A stretch of 64,000 nucleotides of DNA, taken from Herbaspirillum sp. RTI4 (GTDB lineage: Bacteria; Pseudomonadota; Gammaproteobacteria; Burkholderiales; Burkholderiaceae_D). Below the pieces are notes generated by a model. That model did no database searches. It was not told the origin of the DNA and was given only the letters and a program-made list of their open reading frames with translations. Every line of letters starts with the position of its first letter. Within the stretch, counting starts at the first letter, position 1. This document shows, piece by piece, positions 7,732-17,147 of this stretch. The stretch is taken from contig NZ_JAVIWQ010000002.1 of NCBI RefSeq assembly GCF_034313965.1, forward strand, positions 124,001 through 188,000. The letters are read 5' to 3'. Position numbers and translations under genes: made by a program.

Positions 7732-9939
7732 ATGACCCGACTCACCCCTATTGCTGCTGCCCTCGTTACCCTGTTTGCCGCACCACTCCCGCTCTACGCA
7801 CAAGTAGCTCCCCCCGCAACATCCGCCAACGGCAAACCCGTCGTGCTCGATGAAGTCGTGGTGCAGGGAAACCGCACTGACTTCAACAGCAACTCCGCCA
7901 CCATCACCAAATTGCCAGCCGATCTGCATGACGTACCGCAATCGGTGGTCGTGATCAACAAAGCGCTGCTGCAATCGCAAGGAGCCACCTCGCTGGCCGA
8001 TGCCCTGCGCAATGTTTCAGGCATCACGCTCGGTGGCGCAGAAGGCGGGCAAATCGGTAACAACATCAATCTGAACGGCTTCTCCGCCCGCACCGATATC
8101 TATATGGATGGTTTCCGCGATCGCGGCCAGTACTACCGCGACACCTTTGCCATCGACCAGGTGGAAGTATTGATGGGACCGTCATCGATGCTGTTCGGAC
8201 GGGGATCAACCGGCGGCGTCATCAATCAGGTAACGAAAAAAGCCAACCTCAAGGAATCGGCAGAAGTCTCCACCTCAGCCACTACCAACAGCCTGTACCG
8301 CACCACGGCCGACTACAACCATGTGCTGTCCGACACCTCGGCAGTGCGGGTATCGGGCATGCTGCAAAGTGGCAATGCCAGCACCCGCGACCAGACCAAG
8401 GTGCAGGATGGCGGAATAGCGGCCTCCTACGCCTTCGGCATCGGCACCCCGACCGAAATCAACCTGTCCGCGCTGCTGCAACATAACCACGACATGCCCG
8501 ACTACGGCCAGCCGCCGCTCAACGGCCATCCGGCCAATGTCGGCCGCGATACCGCCTACGGCCTCAACAGCGACCATACCGACCAGGACGTCGCCTCATT
8601 CAACGCCACCATCAAACACAAGATCACGCCCGATCTGATCGTGCGCAGCCAGACGCAGTTGAATTACGTCAAAACCAGCGCCGTCGAAACCGCGCCGCAA
8701 GGCATAGGCACGGTCTCCTCCAAAGGCTATACCGCCCTGGCCACTCCGGTCAGCAGCCTGCCGCTAAGCAGCCTCTCGGTACAAGCCCAGAGCCATGACC
8801 GCGACATCACCGATTACTCGATCTTCAACCAGACCGAGCTGGCCGCCAAATTCAACACCGGCAGCATCAAACATGATGTCATCCTCGGCGTAGAAGTTGG
8901 CCACGATGGCTACGACAATCAAAGTTATTACCGTAACGGCAGTTGTAACGGCGTACCTCTGAACGCCGCCGGCGCCACCACCGGCTATGTCGCTTGTACC
9001 TCGCTGTCGAATCCACAGTACAGCGCCGCCGACGCCAACGTGGCCAGCACCGCAGGCAACCGCGCCGGCGGTTCCGCCAACACATTGGCCGTCTATGCCA
9101 ACGACACCGTGGCCCTGAACGATCAGTTTAAACTGGTCGGCGGTTTGCGCTATGACAAATACATCGCCAGCATCACCAACTCCATTGCCAGCAGCAGATC
9201 GCTCGGTTACGCCAATCAGACCGTCAACTTCACCAGCGTGCGGCTGGGCAGCATCTGGCAACCGACCGAAGCGCAGTCGTACTACCTTTCGTATGGCACC
9301 TCGTTCAATCCCTCCCTGGAACAACTGGTCGGCACCGTCGGCCAGCAGAATCTGGCGCCGGAAAAAAACCGTTCGTATGAATTAGGCGGGAAGTGGGATG
9401 TCGCGGAAAACCTGTCCCTGAACTCGGCAATATTCCAGATCCAGAAAGAAAACGCCCGCAGCCAGGTGGCCACCGGCGTATATGAAGTCAGCGGCGCGGT
9501 CAAGGTCAACGGCCTGCGTGGCGGCGCCACCGGACGCCTCACCAAGAACTGGCAAATTGCCTCCAGCTACACCTACCTCGATGCGCAGGTCACGGCTGCT
9601 TCCGCCACCGATGGCACGCTCGGCAAAGTCCCGGTCAACACGCCGAAACATACCCTGACCACCTGGAGTACCTACGACCTCACGCCAAACTGGCAAATTG
9701 GTGGCGGCCCCACTTATATGTCCGAACGGTTCGCTAACGCGACCAACACGGTACAGGTCGGCGGCTATACGCGCTGGGATGCCACCATCGCCTACCTGCA
9801 ACCGAAATACGATATCCGCTTCAACCTGTTCAACCTGAGCAACAAAATGTATTACGACTCGCTGATCCAATCCGATGGCGGACGTTCAGTACCGGGCAGC
9901 GGACGCACGGCGATGCTCTCCCTCACCTACCGCATGTAA
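7732..9939 (+). CDS. TonB-dependent siderophore receptor (Fiu-like)
   Basis: 735 residues. A signal peptide (MTRLTPIAAALVTLFAAPLPLYAQ) is followed by a TonB-box-like stretch DEVVVQG and a plug domain (LHDVPQSVVVINKALL, DIYMDGFRDRGQYYRDTF, VEVLMGPSSMLFGRGSTGG). The 22-strand barrel shows the receptor hallmarks NLSNKMYYDSL and a last strand LSLTYRM that ends in Met rather than the common Phe. The ATG at 7732 is preferred; the frame to 7720 would use TTG. The receptor plus the downstream PKHD hydroxylase is the fiu-ybiX/piuA-piuC arrangement for catecholate siderophores. Substrate inferred only from that arrangement. A Fur-like box lies upstream. Confidence 0.93.
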   Translation: MTRLTPIAAALVTLFAAPLPLYAQVAPPATSANGKPVVLDEVVVQGNRTDFNSNSATITKLPADLHDVPQSVVVINKALLQSQGATSLADALRNVSGITLGGAEGGQIGNNINLNGFSARTDIYMDGFRDRGQYYRDTFAIDQVEVLMGPSSMLFGRGSTGGVINQVTKKANLKESAEVSTSATTNSLYRTTADYNHVLSDTSAVRVSGMLQSGNASTRDQTKVQDGGIAASYAFGIGTPTEINLSALLQHNHDMPDYGQPPLNGHPANVGRDTAYGLNSDHTDQDVASFNATIKHKITPDLIVRSQTQLNYVKTSAVETAPQGIGTVSSKGYTALATPVSSLPLSSLSVQAQSHDRDITDYSIFNQTELAAKFNTGSIKHDVILGVEVGHDGYDNQSYYRNGSCNGVPLNAAGATTGYVACTSLSNPQYSAADANVASTAGNRAGGSANTLAVYANDTVALNDQFKLVGGLRYDKYIASITNSIASSRSLGYANQTVNFTSVRLGSIWQPTEAQSYYLSYGTSFNPSLEQLVGTVGQQNLAPEKNRSYELGGKWDVAENLSLNSAIFQIQKENARSQVATGVYEVSGAVKVNGLRGGATGRLTKNWQIASSYTYLDAQVTAASATDGTLGKVPVNTPKHTLTTWSTYDLTPNWQIGGGPTYMSERFANATNTVQVGGYTRWDATIAYLQPKYDIRFNLFNLSNKMYYDSLIQSDGGRSVPGSGRTAMLSLTYRM

Positions 9940-9960
9940 ACCCGTACGAAAGAAACCGGC

Positions 9961-10647
9961 ATGCTCGTTACCATCCCCAAAGTACTCGACACCCAGCAAC
10001 TGCGCGCAATCCGGCAGTTGCTGGAGCATGCCGGCGAGGCCTGGATAGACGGCCGCATCACGGCCGGCTATCAAGGCGCGCCTGTCAAATGCAATCAACA
10101 GATTGATGAGTTTTCTGACCTGGCACTGCAATGCCAGCAGATCATCCTGACCGCGCTGGAACGCCACCCGCTATTCATCAGCGCCGCCCTGCCCAATATG
10201 GTCTATCCGCCGATGTTCAACCGCTACGGCGAACACATGTACTTCGGCGAACATGTCGACGGCAGCGTCCGCATCCACCCGCACGACGGCCGCAAACTCC
10301 GCACCGACATCTCCGCCACCCTCTTTCTGTCCGACCGCGACGCCTACGACGGCGGCGAGTTGGAAATCATCGACACCTACGGCACCCATTCCATCAAACT
10401 GGAAGCCGGCGATATGGTGGTCTACCCCGCCACCAGCCTGCATCAGGTAAGGCCCATCACACGCGGCGTGCGCACCGGTTGTTTTTTCTGGGTGCAAAGT
10501 CTGGTGCGCGACGATGCGCAACGCAGCATCTTGCACGAGATGGATACCGCAATCCAGACACTCAACCAGACGCAAGCCGACAGCCAGGCGCGCCGCAGTC
10601 TGATCGGCTGCTATCACAATCTGATGCGTCAATGGAGCGAAACCTGA
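9961..10647 (+). CDS. piuC: PKHD-type Fe(II)/2-oxoglutarate hydroxylase (PiuC/YbiX)
   Basis: 228 residues, the normal family length. The double-stranded beta-helix core carries the iron ligands H-x-D in GEHVDGSVR and a distal His in SLHQVRPITRG. The Arg in GVRTGCFFWVQS is suited to 2-oxoglutarate. The gene starts 21 bases after the receptor stop, so the two are probably co-transcribed under Fur. In Pseudomonas and Escherichia the same pair belongs to the iron-starvation response and affects siderophore-drug uptake. The physiological substrate of this hydroxylase family is not established. Confidence 0.93.
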   Translation: MLVTIPKVLDTQQLRAIRQLLEHAGEAWIDGRITAGYQGAPVKCNQQIDEFSDLALQCQQIILTALERHPLFISAALPNMVYPPMFNRYGEHMYFGEHVDGSVRIHPHDGRKLRTDISATLFLSDRDAYDGGELEIIDTYGTHSIKLEAGDMVVYPATSLHQVRPITRGVRTGCFFWVQSLVRDDAQRSILHEMDTAIQTLNQTQADSQARRSLIGCYHNLMRQWSET

Positions 10648-10757
10648 AGTCCATCGAGACATCCATAGAAGCCTTTCTGACTAATCACAAATCGCCGATT
10701 TAAAAATCGGGGCGCATGACAAAACCCCACAAAAGTTGCCATTGGTAAATTATTATC

Positions 10758-11885
10758 ATGCCAACTTTTTCTGTGTGGAACCCTCACGGGTCGCCTTCTT
10801 CCCTCATGTTTTACGTCCCACGATTTTTCCATTCGCAGCACGAGTCGCTTGCCGGACTGGACATTGAAGCGTCTGAAATCAGGATGGTGGAACTGTCGCG
10901 CAGCCATAACGGCATCGTGCATCTGGAATGCGCCGCCGCCGAACCGTTGCCACAGGGCGCCATCGTCGATCAGCGCATAAGCAATCCCGAACAAGTCGTC
11001 CTTGCACTCAAGCGGCTTTGGAAAACCAGCCGTACCCGCACCACTCGGGTCGCCATGGGACTACCGGCAAATGCCATCATCTCCCGCAAAATCCGATTGC
11101 CGGCAGGCCTCACAGAAGAGCATATGGAACTTCAGGTGGAAAACGAAGCGCATCGTTTTCTACCGTTCGGACCAGAAGAAATATGTCTGGACTTTGAGGT
11201 TTCCGCCGCGGCACCCGATGCGAACGGCGAATGCGAAATCAAACTGGCCGCAGCGCGCCGCGAACAGGTGGCCGAACGCACCGCACTCGCCCGGGCCGCC
11301 AACCTCGATGCCGTCATTGTCGATTGCGACTCCTACGCAGCACTCAACGCACTGATGCGTTTACCCGCCGCCATGCGGCAGCCCAAAGCAGAACGTCACC
11401 CAACAGTCCTACTGCAACTGGGATCACACAGCGCCCAGATACTGCTGCTGCAAGGGGAAAGCATCCTGCACGAACGCGAACTGGAAATCAGCAGCGCGCA
11501 CTTAACCCGGCAGCTGATGGAACGCTACGGCTACCTGCACCACGAAGCCCGGCTGGGACAAACAACCAACGTACTGCCGGACGACTACGAAAATGCGCTG
11601 CTGCAACCCTTCATCGCACTGGCCGCACGCGAAGTCAGGCAAGCGCTGCAACTCTGCGAAAACGCCACCGGTAGCCAATCCATCCAGCGCATTTTTCTCG
11701 CCGGAGAAACAGCTACTCTGCCCGGGATGGCCACCGCCATGAGCGACAGCTGCGGCATCCCCGCCGCCCTCGTCGATCCCTTTGAAGGAATGCTCACCCG
11801 CTCTTCCACCGTCATCCCCGCAGCCCATGAGCAAGCCAGCGCTTATCTGGTAGCGTGCGGCCTGGCACTGCGTCGCTTCGACTGA
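10758..11885 (+). CDS. pilM: Type IV pilus inner-membrane platform protein PilM
   Basis: 375 residues of the actin-like PilM family, a cytoplasmic ATP-binding protein that grips the N-terminal tail of PilN. Visible family features are SLAGLDIEASEIRMVEL at the start of the first subdomain, RKIRLPAGLTEEHMELQVENEA, DCDSYAALNAL and the C-terminal IQRIFLAGETATLPG. Neither the ATG at 10758 nor the one at 10806 has a good ribosome site, and the shorter start would give a more usual 359 residues. Its stop overlaps the pilN start (TGATG). It is the first gene of a pilMNOPQ operon. Confidence 0.88.
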   Translation: MPTFSVWNPHGSPSSLMFYVPRFFHSQHESLAGLDIEASEIRMVELSRSHNGIVHLECAAAEPLPQGAIVDQRISNPEQVVLALKRLWKTSRTRTTRVAMGLPANAIISRKIRLPAGLTEEHMELQVENEAHRFLPFGPEEICLDFEVSAAAPDANGECEIKLAAARREQVAERTALARAANLDAVIVDCDSYAALNALMRLPAAMRQPKAERHPTVLLQLGSHSAQILLLQGESILHERELEISSAHLTRQLMERYGYLHHEARLGQTTNVLPDDYENALLQPFIALAAREVRQALQLCENATGSQSIQRIFLAGETATLPGMATAMSDSCGIPAALVDPFEGMLTRSSTVIPAAHEQASAYLVACGLALRRFD

Positions 11886-12562
11886 TGCGCCAGCTCAATC
11901 TCCTCCCGCATCGCGCCTGGCAGAGACAGCGGCGTACACGCGATTTTTATCGCCTGCTTATCGCCACACTGAGCATCGCACTATCGCTGGTATTGCTTGC
12001 GTACTTCCTGCATGCACAGCAGCAAGAAAAAATGAACGCACGCGCACAACTGCTGGGCCATCACACGCAAGCGCTGAAACAAAAAATTAAGGCCCTCACC
12101 GCACAGCAGACCGAACTCGAACGCATGGAGCTGCGCCTGACCGCGCTGGAACGCCTGCAACAGCAGCGCCAGCAGACAACAAGGCTGCTGCACGACATCG
12201 CCGCCCTGATCCCTCCGCGCATCGTGCTGCAATCGATACGGCAACAAGCGCAGCGTGTCACGCTGAACGGTTATGCCGACTCCAGCGAACCGGTTGCACG
12301 CCTGATGCAGCAATTGCGCGATGCGCCCAATCTGGGCCGCCCCGCATTGCAGGAATTACTCCACAACCCGGCACCGGGTGGTACAGCCTCAGGCAATACA
12401 CCATCAAGCAGCACAGCATCAGACAGTACGACAGCCGAACAGACCGGCGTCGATTTCAGAATCGAACTCGAACTCACGCCCTTGTCAGAAACGTCGGCAG
12501 CGCCCCCTGCCGATCACTCCGTACGGACAACAAGGCATCTTCATCCGGCAAGAGGGACATGA
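11885..12562 (+). CDS. pilN: Type IV pilus assembly protein PilN
   Basis: 225 residues. It begins MRQLNLLPHRAWQRQRR, the conserved cytoplasmic INLLP-type tail that PilM binds. One membrane helix follows (about 22-42) and then a long coiled coil rich in Gln, Leu and Glu (about 45-110). The periplasmic ferredoxin-like domain includes LIPPRIVLQSIRQQAQRVTLNGYA. After about residue 165 there is an atypical low-complexity Ser/Thr/Gly/Ala tract before the last strand (FRIELELTPL). It overlaps pilM by 1 base and pilO by 4. Confidence 0.9.
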   Translation: MRQLNLLPHRAWQRQRRTRDFYRLLIATLSIALSLVLLAYFLHAQQQEKMNARAQLLGHHTQALKQKIKALTAQQTELERMELRLTALERLQQQRQQTTRLLHDIAALIPPRIVLQSIRQQAQRVTLNGYADSSEPVARLMQQLRDAPNLGRPALQELLHNPAPGGTASGNTPSSSTASDSTTAEQTGVDFRIELELTPLSETSAAPPADHSVRTTRHLHPARGT

Positions 12563-13203
12563 ATAAACTGATCAGCAGCCTTCCGGCCTTGAAAGAGCAT
12601 TTCCTGGAATATGGCAGCACGCTCCGGCATCCTCCTGGACAGTGGCCACTGCGGTGGCGCGCTGCATGTCTGAGCGTGCTGTTCATCTTGTTGTTGGCTG
12701 GCGGCTGGGTACTGCTCATCCTGCCGCAAGGCGAAGCACTGCAAGCAGCCAGCATGCGTGAACTCGCCATGAAAGAAGACTACCGCAGCAAGTTGCAGCA
12801 AGCCGTCAATCTGAACGCCGCCACGACGCAACGCAAACTCAGCATCGGCACTCGCATGCAAACGCTGGACGCCCAGTTGCCGCAAGAGACCACAAGCGAC
12901 ACGCTGCTCTCCGAACTGACCCGGCTGGGAGCCACACATGGCTTGCGCTTCGAGAAATTCAAACCGGGCGCAACCGCCCTCCGTGAACACTATGCCGAAT
13001 TGCCTCTCGCCATCGTCGCGTCCGGCAGCTATAAGGGCATCAGCGACTTCCTCGCCGATGTCGCCGCCATGTCTCACCTCGTCACGCTGTCCGAGCTGCA
13101 TGTGCAGGCGCGACCACAAAACGGCGACCTTCTGCTAGAGGCAAACGCCACCGCCTATCGCCGCCTCGACTCCGAGATTACGCAAGCAAAAGGAAAGCAA
13201 TGA
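12559..13203 (+). CDS. pilO: Type IV pilus assembly protein PilO
   Basis: 214 residues. PilO pairs with PilN in the inner-membrane alignment complex. A short cytoplasmic segment ends in PPGQWPLRWR. A membrane helix (about 34-54) and a coiled coil over AMKEDYRSKLQQAVNLNAATTQRK follow. The periplasmic domain has LPQETTSDTLLSELTRLGATHGLRFEKFKPG and the final GSYKGISDFLADVAAMSHLVTL segment typical of PilO. It overlaps both neighbours by ATGA, so translation is probably coupled. Confidence 0.92.
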   Translation: MNKLISSLPALKEHFLEYGSTLRHPPGQWPLRWRAACLSVLFILLLAGGWVLLILPQGEALQAASMRELAMKEDYRSKLQQAVNLNAATTQRKLSIGTRMQTLDAQLPQETTSDTLLSELTRLGATHGLRFEKFKPGATALREHYAELPLAIVASGSYKGISDFLADVAAMSHLVTLSELHVQARPQNGDLLLEANATAYRRLDSEITQAKGKQ

Positions 13204-13766
13204 AGCAAAGCAGGCTGCATTCAGGGGGGCAATACGGCGCATGGAGCGCGCTGTTACTAGTCGTACTGGGAGGTTGCCACAGCGGCACCGTAGAACCAGA
13301 CACCATCGCGGATGTGCAGCAATGGATCAATACGGTACAAACATCGGTCAAGGCCGCACCAGTCGCCGTGCCAGCAAGGTCCTCGCCGGCATCACAAATT
13401 GCCTCCCTAGCCGGATCAACCGCAATGGGCATCGGCAATCCCGATCCCTTTAATCCCACCAACGTGTCACCCGCCTTCCGGCGCGGGGAAAGTACCGCAC
13501 ACGAACCTGCCCCCTCATCCGGCAACAATATCGCCGCCACGCCGACACAACGGATACGTATGGTCGGCACACTGGAACAAACCGGCGTTCGCTACGCATT
13601 ACTGCAAATCGGCCCGCTGCTCCAGCGCGTGGCGGTGGGTGAAACCATCGCTGACGGGCGCTACCGGGTGCAACGCATCAGCGCGATAGCCGTTGAACTG
13701 GAAGAACCCGGCGAGACCGGACGACGCACTCGTCTGGAGCTGGCGGGTATGGGGACAACGCCATGA
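13200..13766 (+). CDS. pilP: Type IV pilus lipoprotein PilP
   Basis: 188 residues. A lipoprotein signal with lipobox LGGC (Cys about residue 26) anchors it in the inner membrane. A flexible Pro/Ala/Ser-rich linker contains the conserved DPFNPTN segment. The C-terminal beta domain (IRMVGTLEQTGVRYALLQIGPLLQRVAVGE) binds the N0 domain of the PilQ secretin. ATGA overlaps with pilO and pilQ. Confidence 0.92.
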   Translation: MKQSRLHSGGQYGAWSALLLVVLGGCHSGTVEPDTIADVQQWINTVQTSVKAAPVAVPARSSPASQIASLAGSTAMGIGNPDPFNPTNVSPAFRRGESTAHEPAPSSGNNIAATPTQRIRMVGTLEQTGVRYALLQIGPLLQRVAVGETIADGRYRVQRISAIAVELEEPGETGRRTRLELAGMGTTP

Positions 13767-15313
13767 AAATGACTGCCCACTTCCGACGCGCCGCCCGCAA
13801 AACCAGCCGCAAGCTCCTTGCGCCGTCGCTCCTATTGACGATCTTGTTCAGCCCCTTGCCCGGCCAGACGACACCCACGCTGGCTCCCGACACCTCCTCC
13901 TCCCGGCAAGACAAGCGGCTATCCCTGAATTTCCAACATATCGAGGTGCGCGCCGTCCTGCAATTGCTCGCCGATTTCACCGGACTCAATATCGTCGCCA
14001 GCGACAGCGTCACCGGCAACCTGACACTCACTCTGCGCAACGTCACCTGGGAACAGGTGCTGGACGTGGTGCTGCAGGCCAAGGGACTCGACATGCGCCG
14101 CAGCGGAGAAGTCATCTGGGTGGCGTCAAAAGAAGAATTGCTGCGCAAGGAAAGACAACTACTGGAACAAGCGGTGCAGGCGGGCGATCTGGAACCGCTG
14201 CAATCCGAAGTATTTCAACTGAACTATCAAAAAGCAGAAACTTTCCGCAAGGTCTTCGCCACGTATGACGACAGCGGTGCCACTGCTCCGGGCGCAACTG
14301 GAACAACTGGCACAGCGAGCGCGACGAGTACCGCCTCTCCGGTGCGCGGTTTGCTGTCGCGGCGCGGCAGTGCGGTCGTCGACACCCGCACCAACCAGTT
14401 TTTCGTCACCGACACCGCCGCCGTACTGGCCCGCATCCGCAAGCTGCTGGCGCGGGTGGACGTCGCCTCGCGGCAAGTATTGATCGAAGCGCGGATCGTC
14501 GAAGCCGACGACACCTTCAGCCGCAACCTGGGAGTCAGAATCGGCTTTACCACCACCCATCCCGATGCACTGGCCGCCACACTCTCCGCCAGCGGAAATC
14601 CGGGAACAGGACACAAGGCCGCCGGTGCATCCCCGCAGTCGCCCTCCCCGTCACCAGCGATCGATTTTCCGGCAGCCGCCCTCGGCGGTTCCCGTCCAGC
14701 CCATTTTGCGGTCACCCTATTCAACGCCGCCGCCAACCGCTTCATCAACCTGGAACTATCGGCGCTGGAAGCCGACGGCAAGGGACGCATACTCTCCAGC
14801 CCGCGCGTGGTCACCGCCGACCAGCAAAGCGCGCTCATCGAACAAGGGGAAGAAATCCCTTACCAACAGGCAACCACCAGCGGCGCAACATCGGTGGCAT
14901 TCAAACGCGCCAACCTGAAACTCGAAGTCACGCCGCAAATCACGCCGGACGGCAACGTCATCCTCAGCGTCGACGTCAACAAAGACAGCCGCGGTGCGAT
15001 GACGCCGGGCGGTCTGGCGATCAATACCAAGCATGTCAAAACACTGGTGCAGGTAGAAAACGGCGGCACGCTGGTCATCGGCGGCATCTATACGCAAACC
15101 GAATCGGCACAGACCAATAAAGTCCCTTTACTGGGCGATATCCCCTTGCTGGGCGCGCTGTTCCGCAATAGCGCACGGGTCAATGACAAGACCGAGTTAC
15201 TGATTTTCCTGACGCCCAGCATCGTGCCGGATCGCGCCGGCTTGCAACATAGCCAGGCAGCGCAGGAGCAGGCAGAACCTCCAACGCAAACCGGGCCAGA
15301 ATCCAACCCCTAA
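13763..15313 (+). CDS. pilQ: Type IV pilus secretin PilQ, short form
   Basis: 516 residues. After a signal peptide the protein goes straight into the STN/N0 domain (LSLNFQHIEVRAVLQLLADFTGLNIVAS). It then has an N1 domain, interrupted by a Ser/Thr/Gly/Ala-rich loop near 170-195, and the secretin core (ILSSPRVVTADQQSALIEQG, VLIEARIVEA, TLVIGGIYTQTE, LLGDIPLLGALFRN, ELLIFLTPSIV). Typical PilQ proteins of beta- and gammaproteobacteria are about 700 residues because one or two AMIN domains precede the STN domain. None is present here, which makes it closer in plan to HofQ. Overlap with pilP and operon position still support a pilus or DNA-uptake secretin. Confidence 0.9.
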   Translation: MKMTAHFRRAARKTSRKLLAPSLLLTILFSPLPGQTTPTLAPDTSSSRQDKRLSLNFQHIEVRAVLQLLADFTGLNIVASDSVTGNLTLTLRNVTWEQVLDVVLQAKGLDMRRSGEVIWVASKEELLRKERQLLEQAVQAGDLEPLQSEVFQLNYQKAETFRKVFATYDDSGATAPGATGTTGTASATSTASPVRGLLSRRGSAVVDTRTNQFFVTDTAAVLARIRKLLARVDVASRQVLIEARIVEADDTFSRNLGVRIGFTTTHPDALAATLSASGNPGTGHKAAGASPQSPSPSPAIDFPAAALGGSRPAHFAVTLFNAAANRFINLELSALEADGKGRILSSPRVVTADQQSALIEQGEEIPYQQATTSGATSVAFKRANLKLEVTPQITPDGNVILSVDVNKDSRGAMTPGGLAINTKHVKTLVQVENGGTLVIGGIYTQTESAQTNKVPLLGDIPLLGALFRNSARVNDKTELLIFLTPSIVPDRAGLQHSQAAQEQAEPPTQTGPESNP

Positions 15314-15488
15314 GCGCGCCAGAGGAAAAAACCGGATATTTCTGCGATAGCCCCGCAACAAACGGTAAAATCGATCCTTCGGCTGGCATCGATTTACATT
15401 GCCCGTCATACCGGCTCCGCGCCGGACGGGAGAATGTCCTCTTTGCCGCACCCCTTTGACGCTTTGACGCTGCACACATTCTTCTCAT

Positions 15489-17147
15489 ATGAACGGAAAC
15501 ATTTTCCTGGTCGGTCTGATGGGCACCGGCAAGACCACTATTGGCCGCGCCCTGGCTCGCAAGCTGAACAAGCGCTTCATCGATACCGACCACGAAATCG
15601 AAGCGCGTACCGGTGCGTCGATTCCTGTCATTTTCGAAATCGAAGGCGAAGCCAGTTTTCGTCGGCGCGAAGCGGAAATCATCCGCGAACTCAGCGCTGA
15701 ACACGACATCGTGCTGGCCACCGGCGGCGGCGCCATTTTGCTGCCGGAAAATCGCGCCTATCTGAAATCGCGTGGCACGGTGATTTACTTGCGCGCCAGC
15801 ATCAATCAGATCCTGCAACGCACCTCACGCGATCAGAGCCGGCCGCTGCTGCAAACGGCCGATCCGCGCAAGAAACTGGAAGAACTGTCGCGTGAACGCG
15901 AACCCTATTACCGCGAAGTGGCAGACGTCGTCATCGAAACAGGACGCCCCAACCTGCACTTCCTGTTGCACTCCATCATCAACCAACTGCCTCCGGGCAG
16001 CGCGGCGCTCGCCGCCACAACCTATACTCCTTTCACCGCCATGGCCGACACCCCCTCTTTCATCACGCTACCGGTCAGTCTGGGCGAACGCAGCTATCCC
16101 ATCTCCATCGGCCACGGACTGCTGGACGACCGCGAACTGTTCGCTGCCAGCATCGCCGGCACGCGCACCGTCATCGTCACCAACGACCTGGTCGCGCCGC
16201 TTTACCTGGAACGCCTGACTGCCACGCTGACCGCTGCCGGAAAGCAAGTCAGCGCCATCGTCCTGCCCGACGGTGAGGAATACAAGAACTGGTCCAGCCT
16301 GATGATCATTTTCGACCGTCTGCTGGCCGACAAATGCGACCGCAAGACCACCCTCATCGCCCTTGGCGGCGGCGTCATCGGCGACCTCACCGGCTATGCC
16401 GCCGCCTCCTATATGCGCGGCGTACCGTTCGTGCAAGTGCCAACCACGCTGCTGGCGCAAGTCGATTCCTCGGTGGGCGGCAAAACCGGCATCAACCATC
16501 CGCTGGGCAAAAACATGATTGGCGCGTTCTACCAGCCGCAAGCCGTCATCGCCGACACCGCCACCCTGCAAACACTGCCGGCGCGCGAACTGGCCGCCGG
16601 ACTGGCCGAAGTTATCAAACACGGCGCGATCATCGACGCCCCCTTCTTCGACTGGATCGAAGCCCATATTGACCAACTCAATGCCAAAGACCCGGCAGCA
16701 CTGGCGCAAGCCATCCGTCGCTCGTGCGAGATCAAGGCGGAAGTCGTGCGTCAGGACGAGCGCGAAGGCGGCTTGCGTGCCGTCCTCAACTTCGGCCACA
16801 CCTTCGGCCACGCCATCGAATCGGGCCTCGGCTACGGCGTCTGGCTGCATGGCGAAGCGGTCGGTTGCGGCATGGTGATGGCAGCAGACATGTCACACCG
16901 GCTAGGCTATCTCTCCGAAGCGAGCAGCCTCCGCGTGCGCACACTGGTCGCAGCAGCCGGATTGCCAGTGACAGCACCCGACCTCGGCGCGACCACATGG
17001 CTGGAATGGATGCGGGTCGACAAGAAAAACGAGGATGGCAAAATCAAATTCATCCTGATCAAACCACTAGGCACGCCCCTGATCACGGACGTGCCGCAAG
17101 AAGTGCTGCTGGCGACCCTGGCGCACTGCACCGGGAAAACCCCATGA
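15489..17147 (+). CDS. aroKB: Fused shikimate kinase / 3-dehydroquinate synthase (AroKB)
   Basis: One uninterrupted 552-residue frame covers two shikimate-pathway enzymes. Residues 1-177 are AroK: P-loop [34 protein letters not shown] and the lid Arg in RDQSRPLL. After a linker ([15 protein letters not shown]) residues 185-552 are AroB: the NAD-binding [39 protein letters not shown] and [11 protein letters not shown] with its zinc-ligand histidines. An ATG at residue 185 (16041) is where a separate AroB would start, but no ribosome site precedes it and no stop lies between. A fused product is therefore expected unless there is a sequencing error. It follows pilQ after 175 bases and overlaps dgt. 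Confidence 0.88.
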   Translation: MNGNIFLVGLMGTGKTTIGRALARKLNKRFIDTDHEIEARTGASIPVIFEIEGEASFRRREAEIIRELSAEHDIVLATGGGAILLPENRAYLKSRGTVIYLRASINQILQRTSRDQSRPLLQTADPRKKLEELSREREPYYREVADVVIETGRPNLHFLLHSIINQLPPGSAALAATTYTPFTAMADTPSFITLPVSLGERSYPISIGHGLLDDRELFAASIAGTRTVIVTNDLVAPLYLERLTATLTAAGKQVSAIVLPDGEEYKNWSSLMIIFDRLLADKCDRKTTLIALGGGVIGDLTGYAAASYMRGVPFVQVPTTLLAQVDSSVGGKTGINHPLGKNMIGAFYQPQAVIADTATLQTLPARELAAGLAEVIKHGAIIDAPFFDWIEAHIDQLNAKDPAALAQAIRRSCEIKAEVVRQDEREGGLRAVLNFGHTFGHAIESGLGYGVWLHGEAVGCGMVMAADMSHRLGYLSEASSLRVRTLVAAAGLPVTAPDLGATTWLEWMRVDKKNEDGKIKFILIKPLGTPLITDVPQEVLLATLAHCTGKTP

